A program made the position numbers and the translations under genes. Under the pieces are notes generated by a model. It was not told the DNA's origin, ran no database searches, and saw nothing but the letters and a program-made list of their open reading frames with translations. 64,000 bases of DNA from Endothia cerciana (lineage: Eukaryota > Ascomycota > Sordariomycetes > Diaporthales > Cryphonectriaceae): NCBI GenBank assembly GCA_026119935.1, contig JALRMH010000025.1:186001-250000 (forward strand). Direction: 5' to 3'. This document shows, one piece after another, positions 25,001 through 37,132 of the stretch (the stretch's first letter is position 1; each line of letters starts with the position of its first letter).

Positions 25001-25391
25001 GAGCTCCCTGAATGGCTGGTGGCTGAGATAGATGGCAGTCGCTCTAGACCTGGATTCAGACTTTCTGTCTCAAGTACATGCAGAATTGTCCGGGCCAGAA
25101 CTCTGAGGTGTCGTCAAAATTCGACTTTTGACAAGCTGATTTTCCCATCTGTGGCATCAATGGAAGCGGGATGCGTGCTGACTGCAGTGACCAGTTCGCC
25201 ACCAAGTCTCGGAGGTAGAAAGGAGTGGACACCCGAGGGGAAGGGATTGATCGCAGGGGCAAAGCAATACCTGGCACTTTTGCAAGACGCAGATTCGGCA
25301 GGAGACTGAACAAGTTTGACTTTGACCCCCGAATTTGCGCTGGTATACGATCGACGATCATGCTACCGATGGAAATTGCCTCCGCTAAGAT

Positions 25392-25406
25392 GGGGGGGGG
25401 GGGGGG
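25392..25406. repeat. 15-base G homopolymer
   Basis: One of several G runs of 12-15 bases in this window, here between an unrecognised fragment and the conserved hypothetical gene. Confidence 0.95.
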
Positions 25407-25609
25407 ATCAAAGGGGAACTGTTTCATGCCCGTTCACTTCGTGCCATCCCCTCCCAGCGCCATAATATGAACGCCCCACGCTCCAGCAAACCCGCATCAC
25501 TCCCGCTTGCGAGGGCATGCTCAGCCTACCGAGGCGACGTCCTCCCCCGGCCCCTAAAAGGTGGCCATGAGGTCATCCGACGCAGCGACAGGTTCCGCCC
25601 AAAAAGATC

Positions 25610-27745
25610 CTATCCTCTTGAGCCTTCCCTCTTGACCCCGCCATCCGACAAAATCTTCCTGCCTTCCTCTTCGCTTATTGTACTGTCATTCCGAACCTGA
25701 CGCATGGCGTATGCCATGACAGCCCAGACAGCCTTCATTGCCTCCACCCTATCCTGCGCGGCGAAGAAGTCGAACCACCGCGTCCGCCAGACTTCCACCC
25801 TGCCTCGGCCGCGGACGCCTGGGTCGGGACTAGAGCCGTTGAGGACTCCTAGCAGCCGATCCGGAACCCTGACCCTGAGGACAGACATGTGGTGGAATAA
25901 GGAGCTGATCACGAAAACGTCATCGTAGTCGACGCCCCGCTGCCGCCCAATGGCAATATGCCTAGTCTTCGGGTCCCAGTGCATGGACGGCGGGCGGACC
26001 ATGCGGTATGAATCGTAGATGGCCAGTCCTTTGCGAGGCCGCTTGGGATTAGGAGGTTGCAGTGACGAGGACCCTCCCGCGGTGCGCGACGAAGAACCAC
26101 GAAGTGGCGAGCCTCTTGACGATGATGGCCCAGTGACCGCCGAAGGGCTTGTGTGCTTCGCAGGACATGGGGCGTCGCCCTCCACAAGTTCGTCGGTAGG
26201 CCGCTCATCCTTGTCTCCAACCAAGATGGCAGTGGCGTCCTTTGAGTCTAGAACCTCGGCCTCCTTGCCGATCGGCCCGCCAGGTCCACCGCCCCAGCGT
26301 GGCGTCTTCGCCCACCAAGCGTCCTTACCAATGCGCTCCTCCTGCTTGCCCTCCCGGGCGCGGTGCTGTGCTGTGATGAGCGCTGCAATGATCTCCCGTG
26401 ACAGATCAATGACAGAATCGCGCTCCCGTCCGGTGGGAGGGAAGGCAGTGGTGTGGCGCGGGCTGACGGCCGCGATAGGACCCTCGACAATACCACGTTT
26501 GGCGGATTCGCGGTCGACGGGCATGCGGTAGACGAAGTTGCAGCCGGAGGAGAAGTAGGAGTGCCTGTAGTCTGGGCCAGTGGACTTGATGTATAATCGC
26601 GGCTCCTGGCGGGATGTGACGCTGCAGGAGAAGTCGTAGGTAACGAGTTTGAGGAAGGAGGTGAGGAGCTGGGCGCGGTACGAGGCCGGCATAGCAGTGC
26701 CTGCACTCGTACGGTAGAATGTGGAGGCTTCGCTGCCGGTTGCCTTATCGGTGTTGTCATCACCATCGGTCGGCGCTTTCTCGCCTGCCTGTGCAGAAAG
26801 CTTCGTGGTTGAGGAATCGTCCCAGAAACCGGTCAAGGCCTCCAGACACCGGAAGAAGTCATGACAGTAGCCCAGTCTCACGTACTGCTCGCCGGGCTTT
26901 GGGGCCACTCTCCTCACAGAGCGAAAGGCTCGATCATTCTCAGTGAGAAGACCCTGCTGTAGATCGCGGTACTTCGAGGCGCCCGGCGACAGTCTGCCAT
27001 TACACAGCACCGAACGAGTTTCAGGGTCGCGGACATGAACATCTTCCTGTGTCATAGATTCCCACCTGTCGAAATTCGGCAGATACGACGGGTCCGGGAG
27101 AAGGTCGACGAGTGATATGTCAGGAGTCACATGGACACCAAGGGCCTCGAGATGCGCGATATCGACCTGGTCTGCCGGTCGAACAAGTGTCTGGAGTAGG
27201 GTTGGTATACTCTGCGCCTCCGAGATACCGGATCCGGCCAGGTGGGACCTGAGCGTACCGGGCCGACACTGCGGAAAATGCACCGGCGTCGGCGGTGGGA
27301 CATCCTTCGGCGGCCCACAGGCCTTGGGCGGTGGAGGGGGGACTGTATGATGTGTCAGCGACCATGGAGAGATCGGCATGGGCACGGCCGTGAGAGCAAA
27401 GATAGCATAATGCGAACGAGGCCCTTCAAAGTGTCTCGGCAACACATGGTGCGAGGTCGATCACACGAGGCCGAGCTTCCCTCAAGCAGCACCCCTGCCC
27501 AACATCGAAGCTGCTCAGCCTCATCGCTGTCTGTGAGAGCGTGCCTGAATCAAGATGGCAGGTGTGACAAGACAATACGAGCTTTGCCATTTCACCATGC
27601 CTTTCAAGAGGGCAAGGGACCCGAGTGAGAGTACCCGTACAAACGGATGGAGGCGGGACTGGATCGTAACTCGTGGTTGGGGGGGCGACCAGGCAAGTCA
27701 GGCCAGAAAGGAGGACTTACTGAGATGTGAGAGGTTGCCAAACAT
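25610..27745 (-). CDS. conserved-looking fungal protein of unknown function
   Basis: Two exons are proposed: 27745-27721 (MFGNLSHL plus one base) and 27342-25610. They are joined across a 378-bp intron (GTAAGT donor, CATACAG acceptor) and give 585 aa. The long second exon alone is secure; the short first exon is inferred because it supplies a start directly before the P-P-P-P-P-K-A-C-G-P-P-K-D segment. The N-terminal third is Pro-rich, followed by a probable folded segment with Y-L-P-N-F-D-R-W-E and F-F-R-C-L-E-A-L. A charged, disordered linker (about 390-450) contains a basic P-K-R-P-R-K nuclear-signal-like motif. A C-terminal block includes F-V-I-S-S-L-F-H-H-M-S and W-R-T-R-W-F-D-F-F. No catalytic motif, signal peptide or membrane segment is seen. 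I do not know its function. Confidence 0.75.
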
Positions 27746-30700
27746 GATGGACTTGGTGCCTGTCGAGTATACTGCTGGAAGGAGCCAGCCTTAGGCGCAC
27801 GCAGACTGGGCCTGGTTGAGGGAGTTGGCCTGTATGTATCCTGTCGACGGTGGGCCTCGAGTCTCTATCGCATCGAAGGCTGTGGTAGTGACGGCTTTCC
27901 AGCCTCTCGAGGGCGGGCTGTTTCAAGAAGACCTGGGACACCTCACTGGTTGCTTCCCCTCCTCGACTGGGGATAAGCGTCGGCAGAGAGAAACCCTATG
28001 GGCATCGGAGATTCGCTCAACACCAGACGTGCGTCCTCACCGCGAGGTTGTGCAGCCCAGGCTCGATCGAGGTGAGGTGCAGCTGAGGCTGTCGTGGTTC
28101 GTGTGGCACGGGGGAGCGCAGCAGGGGGTGCAGCGCCTAACAACCCCGCCATCTGGGATCGAGGACCAGCAAGGCTGACACAGAACACGGCCAGAGACGT
28201 GTTATCAAGGCACCGGTTGTTGGTCTTTCTGGGGCCGGCAAAACAAGACTGGGAATATTGGACTGGACACTGTCTTCGACTCCATCGAATTGCCGATTCC
28301 CATGGAAGGTTTAGCACAATGCCGCTGTGGACCCTAACCCTGACCAGCTGCTGTCAATTGGTGGGGCATCCATCATCGTTATACATAATTAGATGCTAGA
28401 TCCACCTGGTAAGTGCTATGGGCAAACGTCAAAAACGTGTACTTAATGAAGTAATAGTTTCTTAAATTTTTTATTTATTTATACTTTCTCTTCCTCCAAG
28501 GTCGCCGATCTAAATGACAAAACAACAGGATCAGGTACCGGATATCCCAATGCATTCCCACGTGGAGGGCCCAGGGTCTGGTCCATCAAAGGGATGGAGA
28601 TCTGAGGCTCATCACGTTCCTCACCTCAGAGGTCTTCTGACGCCGATCATGGAGCAAGCCTCCGCAACTCGCCGTTGCTGCTATGACGTGGATATAAGGC
28701 TCATCCGTCACCTGCTGAGCCTGTGAGCTGGCTGTGGTGGACTGCCTGGGCACACGTGCCCGAGATCTTCTTGACAACCCGCCTTGGTATGATCGTCGTG
28801 CGACCGCACAAGACGAACCTCTTTCTTGCCTCATCATCACATCGTGGCCTCACCCAGCGGGAGTGCATTGACACAGTGCGGTTACCTAGCTCATCGTGTC
28901 TGCATTCTCGGTGCTCAGTCTCGGCCGCTGTGTGATGGTCCGCAGATCCTACGCTGAAGACAAGCCGGACACCGGCGCCGGAAACCAACACAAGTACTAT
29001 GCCATAGCATGCATGGCCCGCGATAGTGGAGGCATTGCGTGTGGATGATCCGCATGCATCTTCTCCGGCACACATCCTCTCGACCATCTTTCTGCCGGAC
29101 GCCCGAGTTTCTCAACGAGACGAGGGCATCCGGATGATCTGCACCAGAAGCACATCAACTCGTAAGGCGGGAGTTTGGGGGGGGGGGTGGGCACGGTCAG
29201 CTCGCCGAGGCGTGATCGTGTATCCGGGCCGAGAGGGTGTGGTGCAGATTCTCGACGACATCGGTTAAACCGTGCATCGGCAGGGACCATAGCACACGAT
29301 CGTGCTGGGGAGCATAGATGCTGGCGCCCTGGCCTGAAAGCAGGAAGGCTGAGCCATGTGCTGCTGTCAACGGATTGTTTTGCAGCCCGGGAGAAGGCAG
29401 GCGGAAGCGTATGCGGTGCATCCTGGTGCGTAACGTATTGCGTGTCAATGCCCGCGTGTGTCGACGAGACGGGACAGAGCTGCTTTGTGCATCTTAAGCC
29501 GCCTATAGCATGCACTGCCTCGAGATCTCAAGAACAATACCCCGACTATGACATCCTGTGGCAGACAGGACCTGCGGCAGGAGTATGCTCATCTTTTCAC
29601 CAAGATCTGTGCTTGCCGCATCGATACATGGCCATTGTCTCAATGGGGGGAATATGTAGTCAGCGTAGGATTACCGCTACGGGGTGATCAACTCAAAAGA
29701 CCGACCGCATGAAGCACTATAGTGCTGCGCAGCAGTGTGAGAGTCACGAGCCCTCGGCGGAATGGAGGAATCCCAATCCACCGACGGGGCAGTCGGCGCC
29801 AGTGGGAAACACGTGGGATGGGACCAACCAGGCCGCCAGCCGGGGACAGGATGTTTCAACGGAACGGGGGTTCGATTCGTGGGTGGGGCGGGGCTTTACA
29901 GCATGTTGCAGGCGCCTCTTCTTCCTGTTCCTTGCATCCTCCTGGGGTGCCCATCAACAACGGTACACTATCATGGCGGCGTGTCTGCTGCTTCAGCCGT
30001 GATGGATGAGGAAGATCCTCAAGCCGTCCACAGAGGCTATTACGCCTTGTCGTGACGAGACACTATCCGCCGTTGGGGGACCACGGGGTACCGAATCTGG
30101 ATCTGGCTCTGGATCTGGCTGTGGCTCTGGCTCCGGCCCTCGCCCTCGCAAGCATCACGGGATCGTCCCCTGACTTGGGTGCTTCAAAGTTGTCGCAGGA
30201 CAGGGGGTCACCACGTCCAGGTGGGAAAAGGACGGCGCCAAGTCTGCAGAGGACCCCCATCTTGTGCCTGGAGCTTTGACTCTTCTGGACTAGATCTCGA
30301 CCTGCCGCGCCAATCCCAGCCTCGTCCCAATCCATCGTCAAACACTGACGACTGTCCAGAGTCGCAACGCAGCCGAGCCCTGCTGCTGTACAGCTTCTGA
30401 GATGATGCACCGAGACAGTCCCCGTTTTACGGCAGACCACGCAGCCCTGTGCTCCATAAACTCCCCTCTCTTGTTTCTACGACGACTGTTCATCCCGGGG
30501 CCCTCGTCTGCTTAGCCTGCTTGGTCTCTTCGTTCGTGATCTACGTGACCCGGCACCGGAAGGACAGACTCACACCCAACTCTCCCACACCTCGTTACAC
30601 CATACACACGCATACGCCGGCCGTCTTCGTCCCTGGTGTGGCTGTCTGCCCTTGTGCTCTCACGCCTCGGCTCCGTCCTTTTCTTCCCGGCTTCCATGCA

Positions 30701-31126
30701 AGCCCTAGACTCCCCTGCCCCGTCGCAGACCACCTCGAGCCGTTTGATCTGATCTGATCTCTCCCTCACCCCTACCCTCTTGATACTGCCTCTCGCGCCG
30801 CCACGTCTTCCGGTTTTCTCGACTCCAACAAAACACCACATCGTGGCCTTCCTCGCCGTCGACACCCCGCCGTGCTTCTCTCAGCCTACTCCGAGCCGGG
30901 TCAACGCTTCCCCCATCACCACCATCACCACCATCACCAAACGGCTCTGGGCCCCTCCCGGATGAATCTGGCTCGAGTTTGACGGCCCGAGAGGCCTTTG
31001 TTTTCCTGCTTCGTTACCCCTTTGAGAGGTGGTTCGCTCCTGTTGTACAGTGAGCTGTGATTTGGAACCGGATCTTGCGACTGGAATCGCCCGGTGTGCG
31101 TGCGGCACGAGAATCGACCTTCCAAG
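27746..31126. other. 3.4-kb intergenic region without a supported gene
   Basis: Open frames are short, overlapping and without motifs. It contains a telomere-like motif (CCCTAACCCT, 28332-28341), a T-rich patch near 28460-28490 and a CACCAT repeat (about 30917-30938) inside the C-rich leader of the next gene. The last ~300 bases are pyrimidine-rich and probably the 5' UTR and promoter of the gene at 31127. Confidence 0.5.
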
Positions 31127-33067
31127 ATGGCTACAAGTGCGAACCTCCCCCTCGGGGAGTTCATCACAACACTCGACGGGAAGAGGTGTACGGCGGTGCC
31201 GAGGACGGATGTCAGCACGCAGACGAGTACGACAAGTACCCTCTCAAGTTTTTCTACTTCTTCAACATCAGCGTCGCAAGTGCTAGCGCCTCCGGCGGTA
31301 CAGACGACCACTGCCCAACAACAGACAACGCCGCCGCCGCCGCCGCCCGCAGTTGCTGTGACCTCGTCAGCTTTGACGGGGCAGTTTTCTATTATCGCTT
31401 CTACCACCTCAGAGGCCGTGTCACCTGCGGCCGCCCAACCGCAAGTGCAGTCCAGTGTAGCTGACACCAGCGTCGCAGCCTCGTCTACGACCCCTCTGAC
31501 GACGACGCCTGCTGCTACCACGTCTTCTCAGGTGGCGGCCACTGCCCCCCAGAGCGAGCTCCTGCAGACGGGCACGCAATCGGCGGCGCCCCTCACAACA
31601 ATAGGGACGGCATCTGGGCAGTCGACGAGCTCGCCACATGCCCAGAATGCTGCCAGCTCGACTGCGACCGCGCTGGCGGCACAATCGTCATCATCATCAG
31701 GCATTGCCAGCGGAAGTAATGGCAACCGCTCCACCATCGCGGTGGCCGGTGGCGTAGTCGGCGGCCTGGCACTGGTCAGCCTGGTTGCGCTATTTATCTG
31801 GTTCTGGAGGAGGAGATTGATGAAGAGGAGACGGAGCACGCTCCTCACGCCCTTGTCGGCAGAGCCCGGGCCCGGCTATCTGCGAGGGAAGCGCGGATAC
31901 TCGATGCGCCGTGACAGCACAGATTCTGCTCCGCGGTCCGCCAAGGTGAAGGCCGCATTAAGGGCTCAGTATGGCCGCGTCCGCGGTCATCTCGGTACCC
32001 TCAGCCGCAGTGGAAGCATCCACAGCACTGCATCCCACAGCAGTGGCCGCTCGGTAGACATGAACAGGGGCAACTCGCAGTTCATGGACACCTCACCCGT
32101 CCTCGGCCACGAGAGGAAGGGCTCGTCGGCCTTCTCTGCGGCTGACGGCGGCGATATGACCATCAAGGAACGGATAGTGGAGTTGTGGGCCCGGTTCAAG
32201 GGAGGGTCACGCAGCCAGCAGCCAACGCTGAACGAGAAGAACGACTTTTTTGCTGCCCGTGGGATCGGTGGGGACGCGAAGAGCAGGGACGCCCCAAGGT
32301 CAAGACCGCTCACTAACAAGCCGGACTTCCTGACGCTGCTCACCATGGACGACAACGAGCTTGACCGCGAGGCGCAACGACGACGGATCTCAAGAACCCG
32401 GGGGGCTAGCGAAGGGTCAGGCCTGGGTGGACTGAACCTATCCTTCGGTCAGGACCCCTTCAGCGACGTCAATGCCATTTCCTACGACAACCAGAAGGCG
32501 GCGCCCCTCGTCGTCTCCGGTGCCAACAACCCCTTCTCCGACGCAAACGCCATCGCGGGGCCCTCCGGCCGACCCCAACCGTCGACATACGTCCAGGACA
32601 TCCGCCGCTCCAGGGGCCTGTCGGTGGATGCGAGCACCATCGACCTGAACAAGGTCTACGACCTCCAAGGACTGCGCGTCGTCAACGACTCATCCCGCCC
32701 GCCCAGCGGCCTGACCGCCGGCGGGCCCCGCGGGTCGAACTTGTACTTCCGCGACAGCCAGGTGAGCGCCGCCAGCTTCGAGAGCTTCGCCACCAAGCGC
32801 AACAAGTTCCGCTCCGACCCGTTCGACCTAGAGCCCGTGTCGGGCAGCCTCGCCAGCAGCATAGGGATCCCGGGCCTCCCGTCCAGTCACTTGTCAACCG
32901 GCTCGCTGTCGCGGCCGGCGGCGGCGCACACGCGGCACATCAGCGACGGGAGCTCCAAGTACACCAGCGGGGTCAGCAACGGCACCCTCGACGACTGGAG
33001 CGATCCCGGCCCGGACGTCGGCTCGGCTGCACAGGGGAGCAGCGTGCAAATGGGGTCTGCGTTATGA
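31127..33067 (+). CDS. Ser/Thr-rich single-pass membrane protein, mucin/sensor-like
   Basis: A single exon gives 646 aa from the ATG at 31127, which has a good context (CCAAGATGG). An in-frame codon 11 positions upstream is possible. Residues about 28-195 are a Ser/Thr/Ala/Gln-rich stretch suited to O-mannosylation, with a poly-Pro tract near 70. One membrane helix lies at about 203-226 (A-G-G-V-V-G-G-L-A-L-V-S-L-V-A-L-F-I-W-F-W), followed by a strong basic stop-transfer R-R-R-L-M-K-R-R-R. The remaining ~420 residues are a polar cytoplasmic tail with two F-S-D-x-N-A-I repeats (about 445 and 467). The layout resembles fungal wall-stress sensors (Wsc/Mid2), but there is no WSC domain and no clear cleavable signal peptide. 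Family membership is therefore open. Confidence 0.75.
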   Translation: MATSANLPLGEFITTLDGKRCTAVPRTDVSTQTSTTSTLSSFSTSSTSASQVLAPPAVQTTTAQQQTTPPPPPPAVAVTSSALTGQFSIIASTTSEAVSPAAAQPQVQSSVADTSVAASSTTPLTTTPAATTSSQVAATAPQSELLQTGTQSAAPLTTIGTASGQSTSSPHAQNAASSTATALAAQSSSSSGIASGSNGNRSTIAVAGGVVGGLALVSLVALFIWFWRRRLMKRRRSTLLTPLSAEPGPGYLRGKRGYSMRRDSTDSAPRSAKVKAALRAQYGRVRGHLGTLSRSGSIHSTASHSSGRSVDMNRGNSQFMDTSPVLGHERKGSSAFSAADGGDMTIKERIVELWARFKGGSRSQQPTLNEKNDFFAARGIGGDAKSRDAPRSRPLTNKPDFLTLLTMDDNELDREAQRRRISRTRGASEGSGLGGLNLSFGQDPFSDVNAISYDNQKAAPLVVSGANNPFSDANAIAGPSGRPQPSTYVQDIRRSRGLSVDASTIDLNKVYDLQGLRVVNDSSRPPSGLTAGGPRGSNLYFRDSQVSAASFESFATKRNKFRSDPFDLEPVSGSLASSIGIPGLPSSHLSTGSLSRPAAAHTRHISDGSSKYTSGVSNGTLDDWSDPGPDVGSAAQGSSVQMGSAL

Positions 33068-35041
33068 TAAATCTTTTTCTCTTCCCAACTATCTGTGTTT
33101 TGATATCCCGACCCTTTTTTTTTTTTTTTTTTTTTTTCCAAAAAAAACCCCCCCCCCCCCTTGCCACGACGACAAACCATGAACATTCTCACGACACTAC
33201 ATGATTATCGATAACTGTACATAACACGGCGGTGTTTATCCGTCCACGGATGGATTGCCAGGGGAGGAAGTGTATGGTGGGAGGCGCCTAGAGTGCTCGA
33301 AAAAGGTCGAGGCGTTCAGGTTGAAATCTTTTTAAGAGGCACCCCATACAAGTGTGTCGTCCAGCCTCTTGAGGTGTAGCGCAGCGAAGGCTCGAGATGA
33401 GTTGAATGTATCAACCCACCAAACCGCCGATGGCGGCGGCTGGGGGCCTAGTTATTGATCGTATTGCTACATGTATATAAAGAGTTGCAGGTACGAAACG
33501 GATCAAGCGCGAGATATCAGATGTATGATTATTTGTGGTACATCTGCTTGTTCATGTGGTTTGCCTCTTCGAAAGAGGCAAGGATCGCAGGACGCTCGCT
33601 TATGCATTGCGCAGGGCGCTATATTGACCTATTCAATGCGCCCGCTTGCCGTTTCTCCCTTGCGTTCGCTGTGTTGCGCTTCCAGTGACGATGCCCGTTG
33701 TGCGGTGAAGTTAAGCGGGAGCGGCTGGGCCAGACGAGCGGCCCCTAATCAGCTTCTTTATCTGATATTCGGGTCGGGGCCGCCAACAGCATCCCTAGCC
33801 CAGCTGACCGTCCCAGCGGCCGGACGGGCTGGTTCCCTGGATAGAGAGGACACCCGGTCTCGAACCTTGAATACTCCCGTGCTGTGGTTGACTTTCGGGC
33901 CCATGGTTGTTGCTACGACTGCCCCTGACCTGCCACATTGCCTGGGCTCGATTCCTAGATATGAGTGCCCTGTAATAAAACCAGCTGCGCTTCCGAACTT
34001 ACAGCGTCTCTCCTTCGTTAGATATCATCAGTGAAATGGCCCTTCTTGTGTTGTGAGACTACTTGTGAGGGCGTTAAGAGCCTGCTGTCCCAGTAGCGAC
34101 CCGACAAGACAGCCCGAAATGGCGAGAGAAAGACGGGGGTTATTACCAGCGCGCCGCCGGGGGACCGACTGGGTCTGTGAATCAGGGAGGCTGAATAGCC
34201 AGACGGTGAGCTTCCCGGCCCCGAGCGAAGTCGACGCAGAACGAGCAGGACAAAGCTGCAGAAGGCACATTTCGCATTCTCGTCTGGATGGGCACGGCAG
34301 CCACCCGAGGCTACAGCCCTGGCCCTCGTCCTAGAGGGCGGCAGCCGCGGGGCGGCATATTCGGCATGCGCATCTCGAGGCGTCACGAGCGGCCTTCCCA
34401 AGTTGAACCAGTCAGTCGCTCGGAGGATGTCCGTGTCGAACTGCGGCTTGGGAGGGAAACGGGGGGTCGACATGAGTTCTGACTGCGAATATTCGCCTCG
34501 GTCCTTGGAAAAGGGCACGGGGCGGGTTGGGATTGGCAGACCCGTTCGTGCTTGACACTGCTACAAGTTGACTGTGTGCACCAGAGACACGCAATTCTAT
34601 TACATTCATCGCCGTCAAATTAAACCTTCTCGTCTCTTGTAAAACAACAATAGCATTGCCCATCTATCGATCCCATCATTATCTATCTTGGACCCAACCA
34701 TCAAAATTGGAACAAGAAAAGCAAAGGATCGTGAATCCCCTCTACCATCTCGCAAGGGTATCATGCCGCCCCTACCGATCTTCGATCTTCTCGTACCCCT
34801 TGAAAATGCTCAGTACAAGAAAAAGTTGGTATAAATGGGTATCAAGGGTGACGTAGACTAGAAAAGGAAAAAGGAAAGAAGAAGAAGAAAGAAAAGAGAG
34901 AAAAAAAAAAAAAAAGGCAACATAAAACAAGGAGAGTCGTGTCAAAATCATCAGGTCAGGTATATCGGAAAATCCAAACACGTCCAGCACCAGTCAGCCT
35001 TGACACCGGACAGCTAGTCCGAATCAGAGCATCGACGCCAT
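33068..35041. other. intergenic, no supported gene
   Basis: It starts with the 3' flank of the membrane-protein gene, which contains a T run, an A run and a C run in series (33115-33160). It ends with an A/GA-rich tract (34859-34915) just 3' of the Ytp1 gene. Nothing between them looks coding. Confidence 0.5.
33115..33160. repeat. compound homopolymer tract T(23)-CC-A(8)-C(13)
   Basis: Three homopolymers stand in a row 48 bases after a stop codon. The lengths should be treated as uncertain because such runs are hard to sequence. Confidence 0.9.
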
Positions 35042-37132
35042 TCAGGCGGAGTAGAAGCGCATGCCGACCGGCTTTCCGGCCTCTTTGCGTGCAGCCCACC
35101 CCTTAATCGCAATGACGATAATCTCCCAGGCCATCAATAGGCCTACAAGACCCATGGTGACGGTGTACATGAACATGACGTCGAGATTGTGGTGGATCAT
35201 GCCCTCCACTGTATCGCCGCTCGAGGCCATGAACAGAATCCCGCCGGTCATCAGCCCGAACGCCGCGAGCAGCTCCGTGGGCGGCCTCGACGGGAGGACG
35301 CTGGTCGGCGGCTTCAGGTAGGTGATCACATATGTCAGACCGCGTGCGAAAGATGCGCCGGTGAGCATGGTACCCCACTGCTTGTGCACCATCGACGAGA
35401 TCATGGATTCTTGCGTATGACTGGACATCATGATGCCCAGCAGAAGAATGACAAGCGCGGGGACCGGGTTCATCGAGAACCGGTACGTGGCGGGCTCCTC
35501 GAGGGCAAGCTCGCGCCCGTGGGCATCACTGTAGCGCTCATCGATGACTGTAGCGACGGTCGTGTTGAGGAGTTCGCGGATGCGGACTGACTCGATCAGC
35601 ATGCCGCACTGTCGGTAGTTGGTTGTTAGCAGGGGTGGGAGACGGGCCGCAGGTGTGCAGTAGCGCACTCCTCCCGAGGGCGGGCAAATAGGGTTTACGT
35701 ACCAGGCCACCTCCTATGAAAAGAACCGTGATGGAAATGTGCTCAAGATCCTCAAAGCTGTACTTGCCGCCCCAGTTACCGAGGTGCTCGAGGAAAATGT
35801 TCGTGGAGCCGTAGAAGAAGATCAGGAAGCTCTCGGCAAATTCAGCCGATGGTACCCATCGCCTGCTTGCGGACTTGGGACGAATGTTCCAGGCCTGTAT
35901 CACGGGGCACAGCCTTGTCAGTGGATCGCCCTTGCCGCCAGGAAGGTCTTGGGGGACGTGAGACTCACCCATCCGAGCTCGCCAAAACACCCAGCCCACC
36001 GGCCGAGATTGAGAACTCCCAGCCAGAAGAAGATGCCGCCCTTGATCCAGTGCGCCAGGCCGGTGAAGACCTGTCGACCCTCCTGCTCACGCCGTAAGTC
36101 TCAGCCCGCTAGTTCGCTCAATGTGCCACAACTTACGAAGAACCGGCCCATCGCAATGATACCGGTGCACAGGGTGATGAAGCCTAAGATCATGCTCGTA
36201 CGGTCGACAAAATTGTATCCGAACTTCAGCACCTTCCATGCACGCACGGAGATCCTGCTCCCGGCCTTGGTCGCAAAGCTGCGCAGCACACCACCACGCG
36301 GCGTAGAGGGCACATCGGCCTCGAGGTCGTCGTCTCCTTCCACGAATTCCTTGTGCCCTGTCTCGGCGGTGGGGCTCGCCAACGTCTCGGGAGTGGAGGA
36401 AAATGAAGCGCTTCTTAGCGATTCGGTATTTGGCTCGGTGCCCTGGCCGCTATCGTTCGAGTGTCTGCACAGAGGACTGTAGTGTCCGCTGTGGAGCCGG
36501 TGGTGCTCGTCCATGGCAGCACGCGACACAGGGATGAAGGAGCGGCGCTCCATCGCATCGACCCCGGTGTTCCTATCTTTGCTCCTGTTGAACGCGCCAG
36601 CAACACGACCCAGGACACTGACGAGCACCTGCGCCGACAGCACCCATGTGACGAGCCAGCCTAGCTTATGGTGCGCATTGTTCGGGTATAGGTCAGGGGT
36701 GTCGGCGTTGTAGATGGTACTGAATAGCACCCCCAGGGCGTTGACGGCGAGGAACAAGAACTGCGTGGGGAGCGTGTACCGGGATCGCACCAGGGAGACC
36801 ATGGTCGCTATCGTCACATTGTCAGTCGGGATGCTCGCAAAGCGCGGGGACGGAAACCCTCGGGGACTGCCAGGCTTACCCAGAGGCAGGACAACCACCC
36901 AAGCCAGGACCATGAAACCTATGTGCGCAACCAAAACGCCGCGGTGCTCCGGGTGTGTGAAGTACGATGGCGGGTACTCTGGCTGTGGGGTGGGCTCGTC
37001 GACGCCTATGGCCATACTGTCGCCCATATCCATGGCCTCATCGTCCCCATGAGCCAGGGCGGCTGGGAGCAGAAGCCCCAAGAAGAGCACCGCCGAGGCG
37101 GCTCTGATCGTTGGCCTCGCGATCGACCGCAT
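35042..37132 (-). CDS. ytp1: Ytp1-family polytopic membrane protein
   Basis: Five exons (37132-36880, 36807-36137, 36082-35969, 35894-35703, 35608-35042) give 598 aa with all phases closed. The ATG at 37132 starts a good signal peptide (residues 1 to ~26, ending A-A-L-A-H-G); an in-frame ATG ten codons upstream (37162) is less likely. Hydrophobic segments follow at about 62-85, 95-118, 130-153, 290-308 and several more toward the C-terminus. The motifs T-P-D-L-Y-P-N-N-A-H-H-K-L-G-W and E-H-L-G-N-W-G-G-K-Y-S-F-E-D-L-E-H match the Ytp1/DUF2427 family. The loop at about 155-285 is long, hydrophilic and Ser-rich. Yeast Ytp1 has no firmly known role. A 16-bp tandem repeat sits just upstream. Confidence 0.9.

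Larger units (their letters stand above)
23700..25609. other. intergenic with a possible gene relic
   Basis: It contains one protein-like minus-strand frame (see 24644-25000) and a 15-base G run (25392-25406). No complete gene model can be built. Confidence 0.5.
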
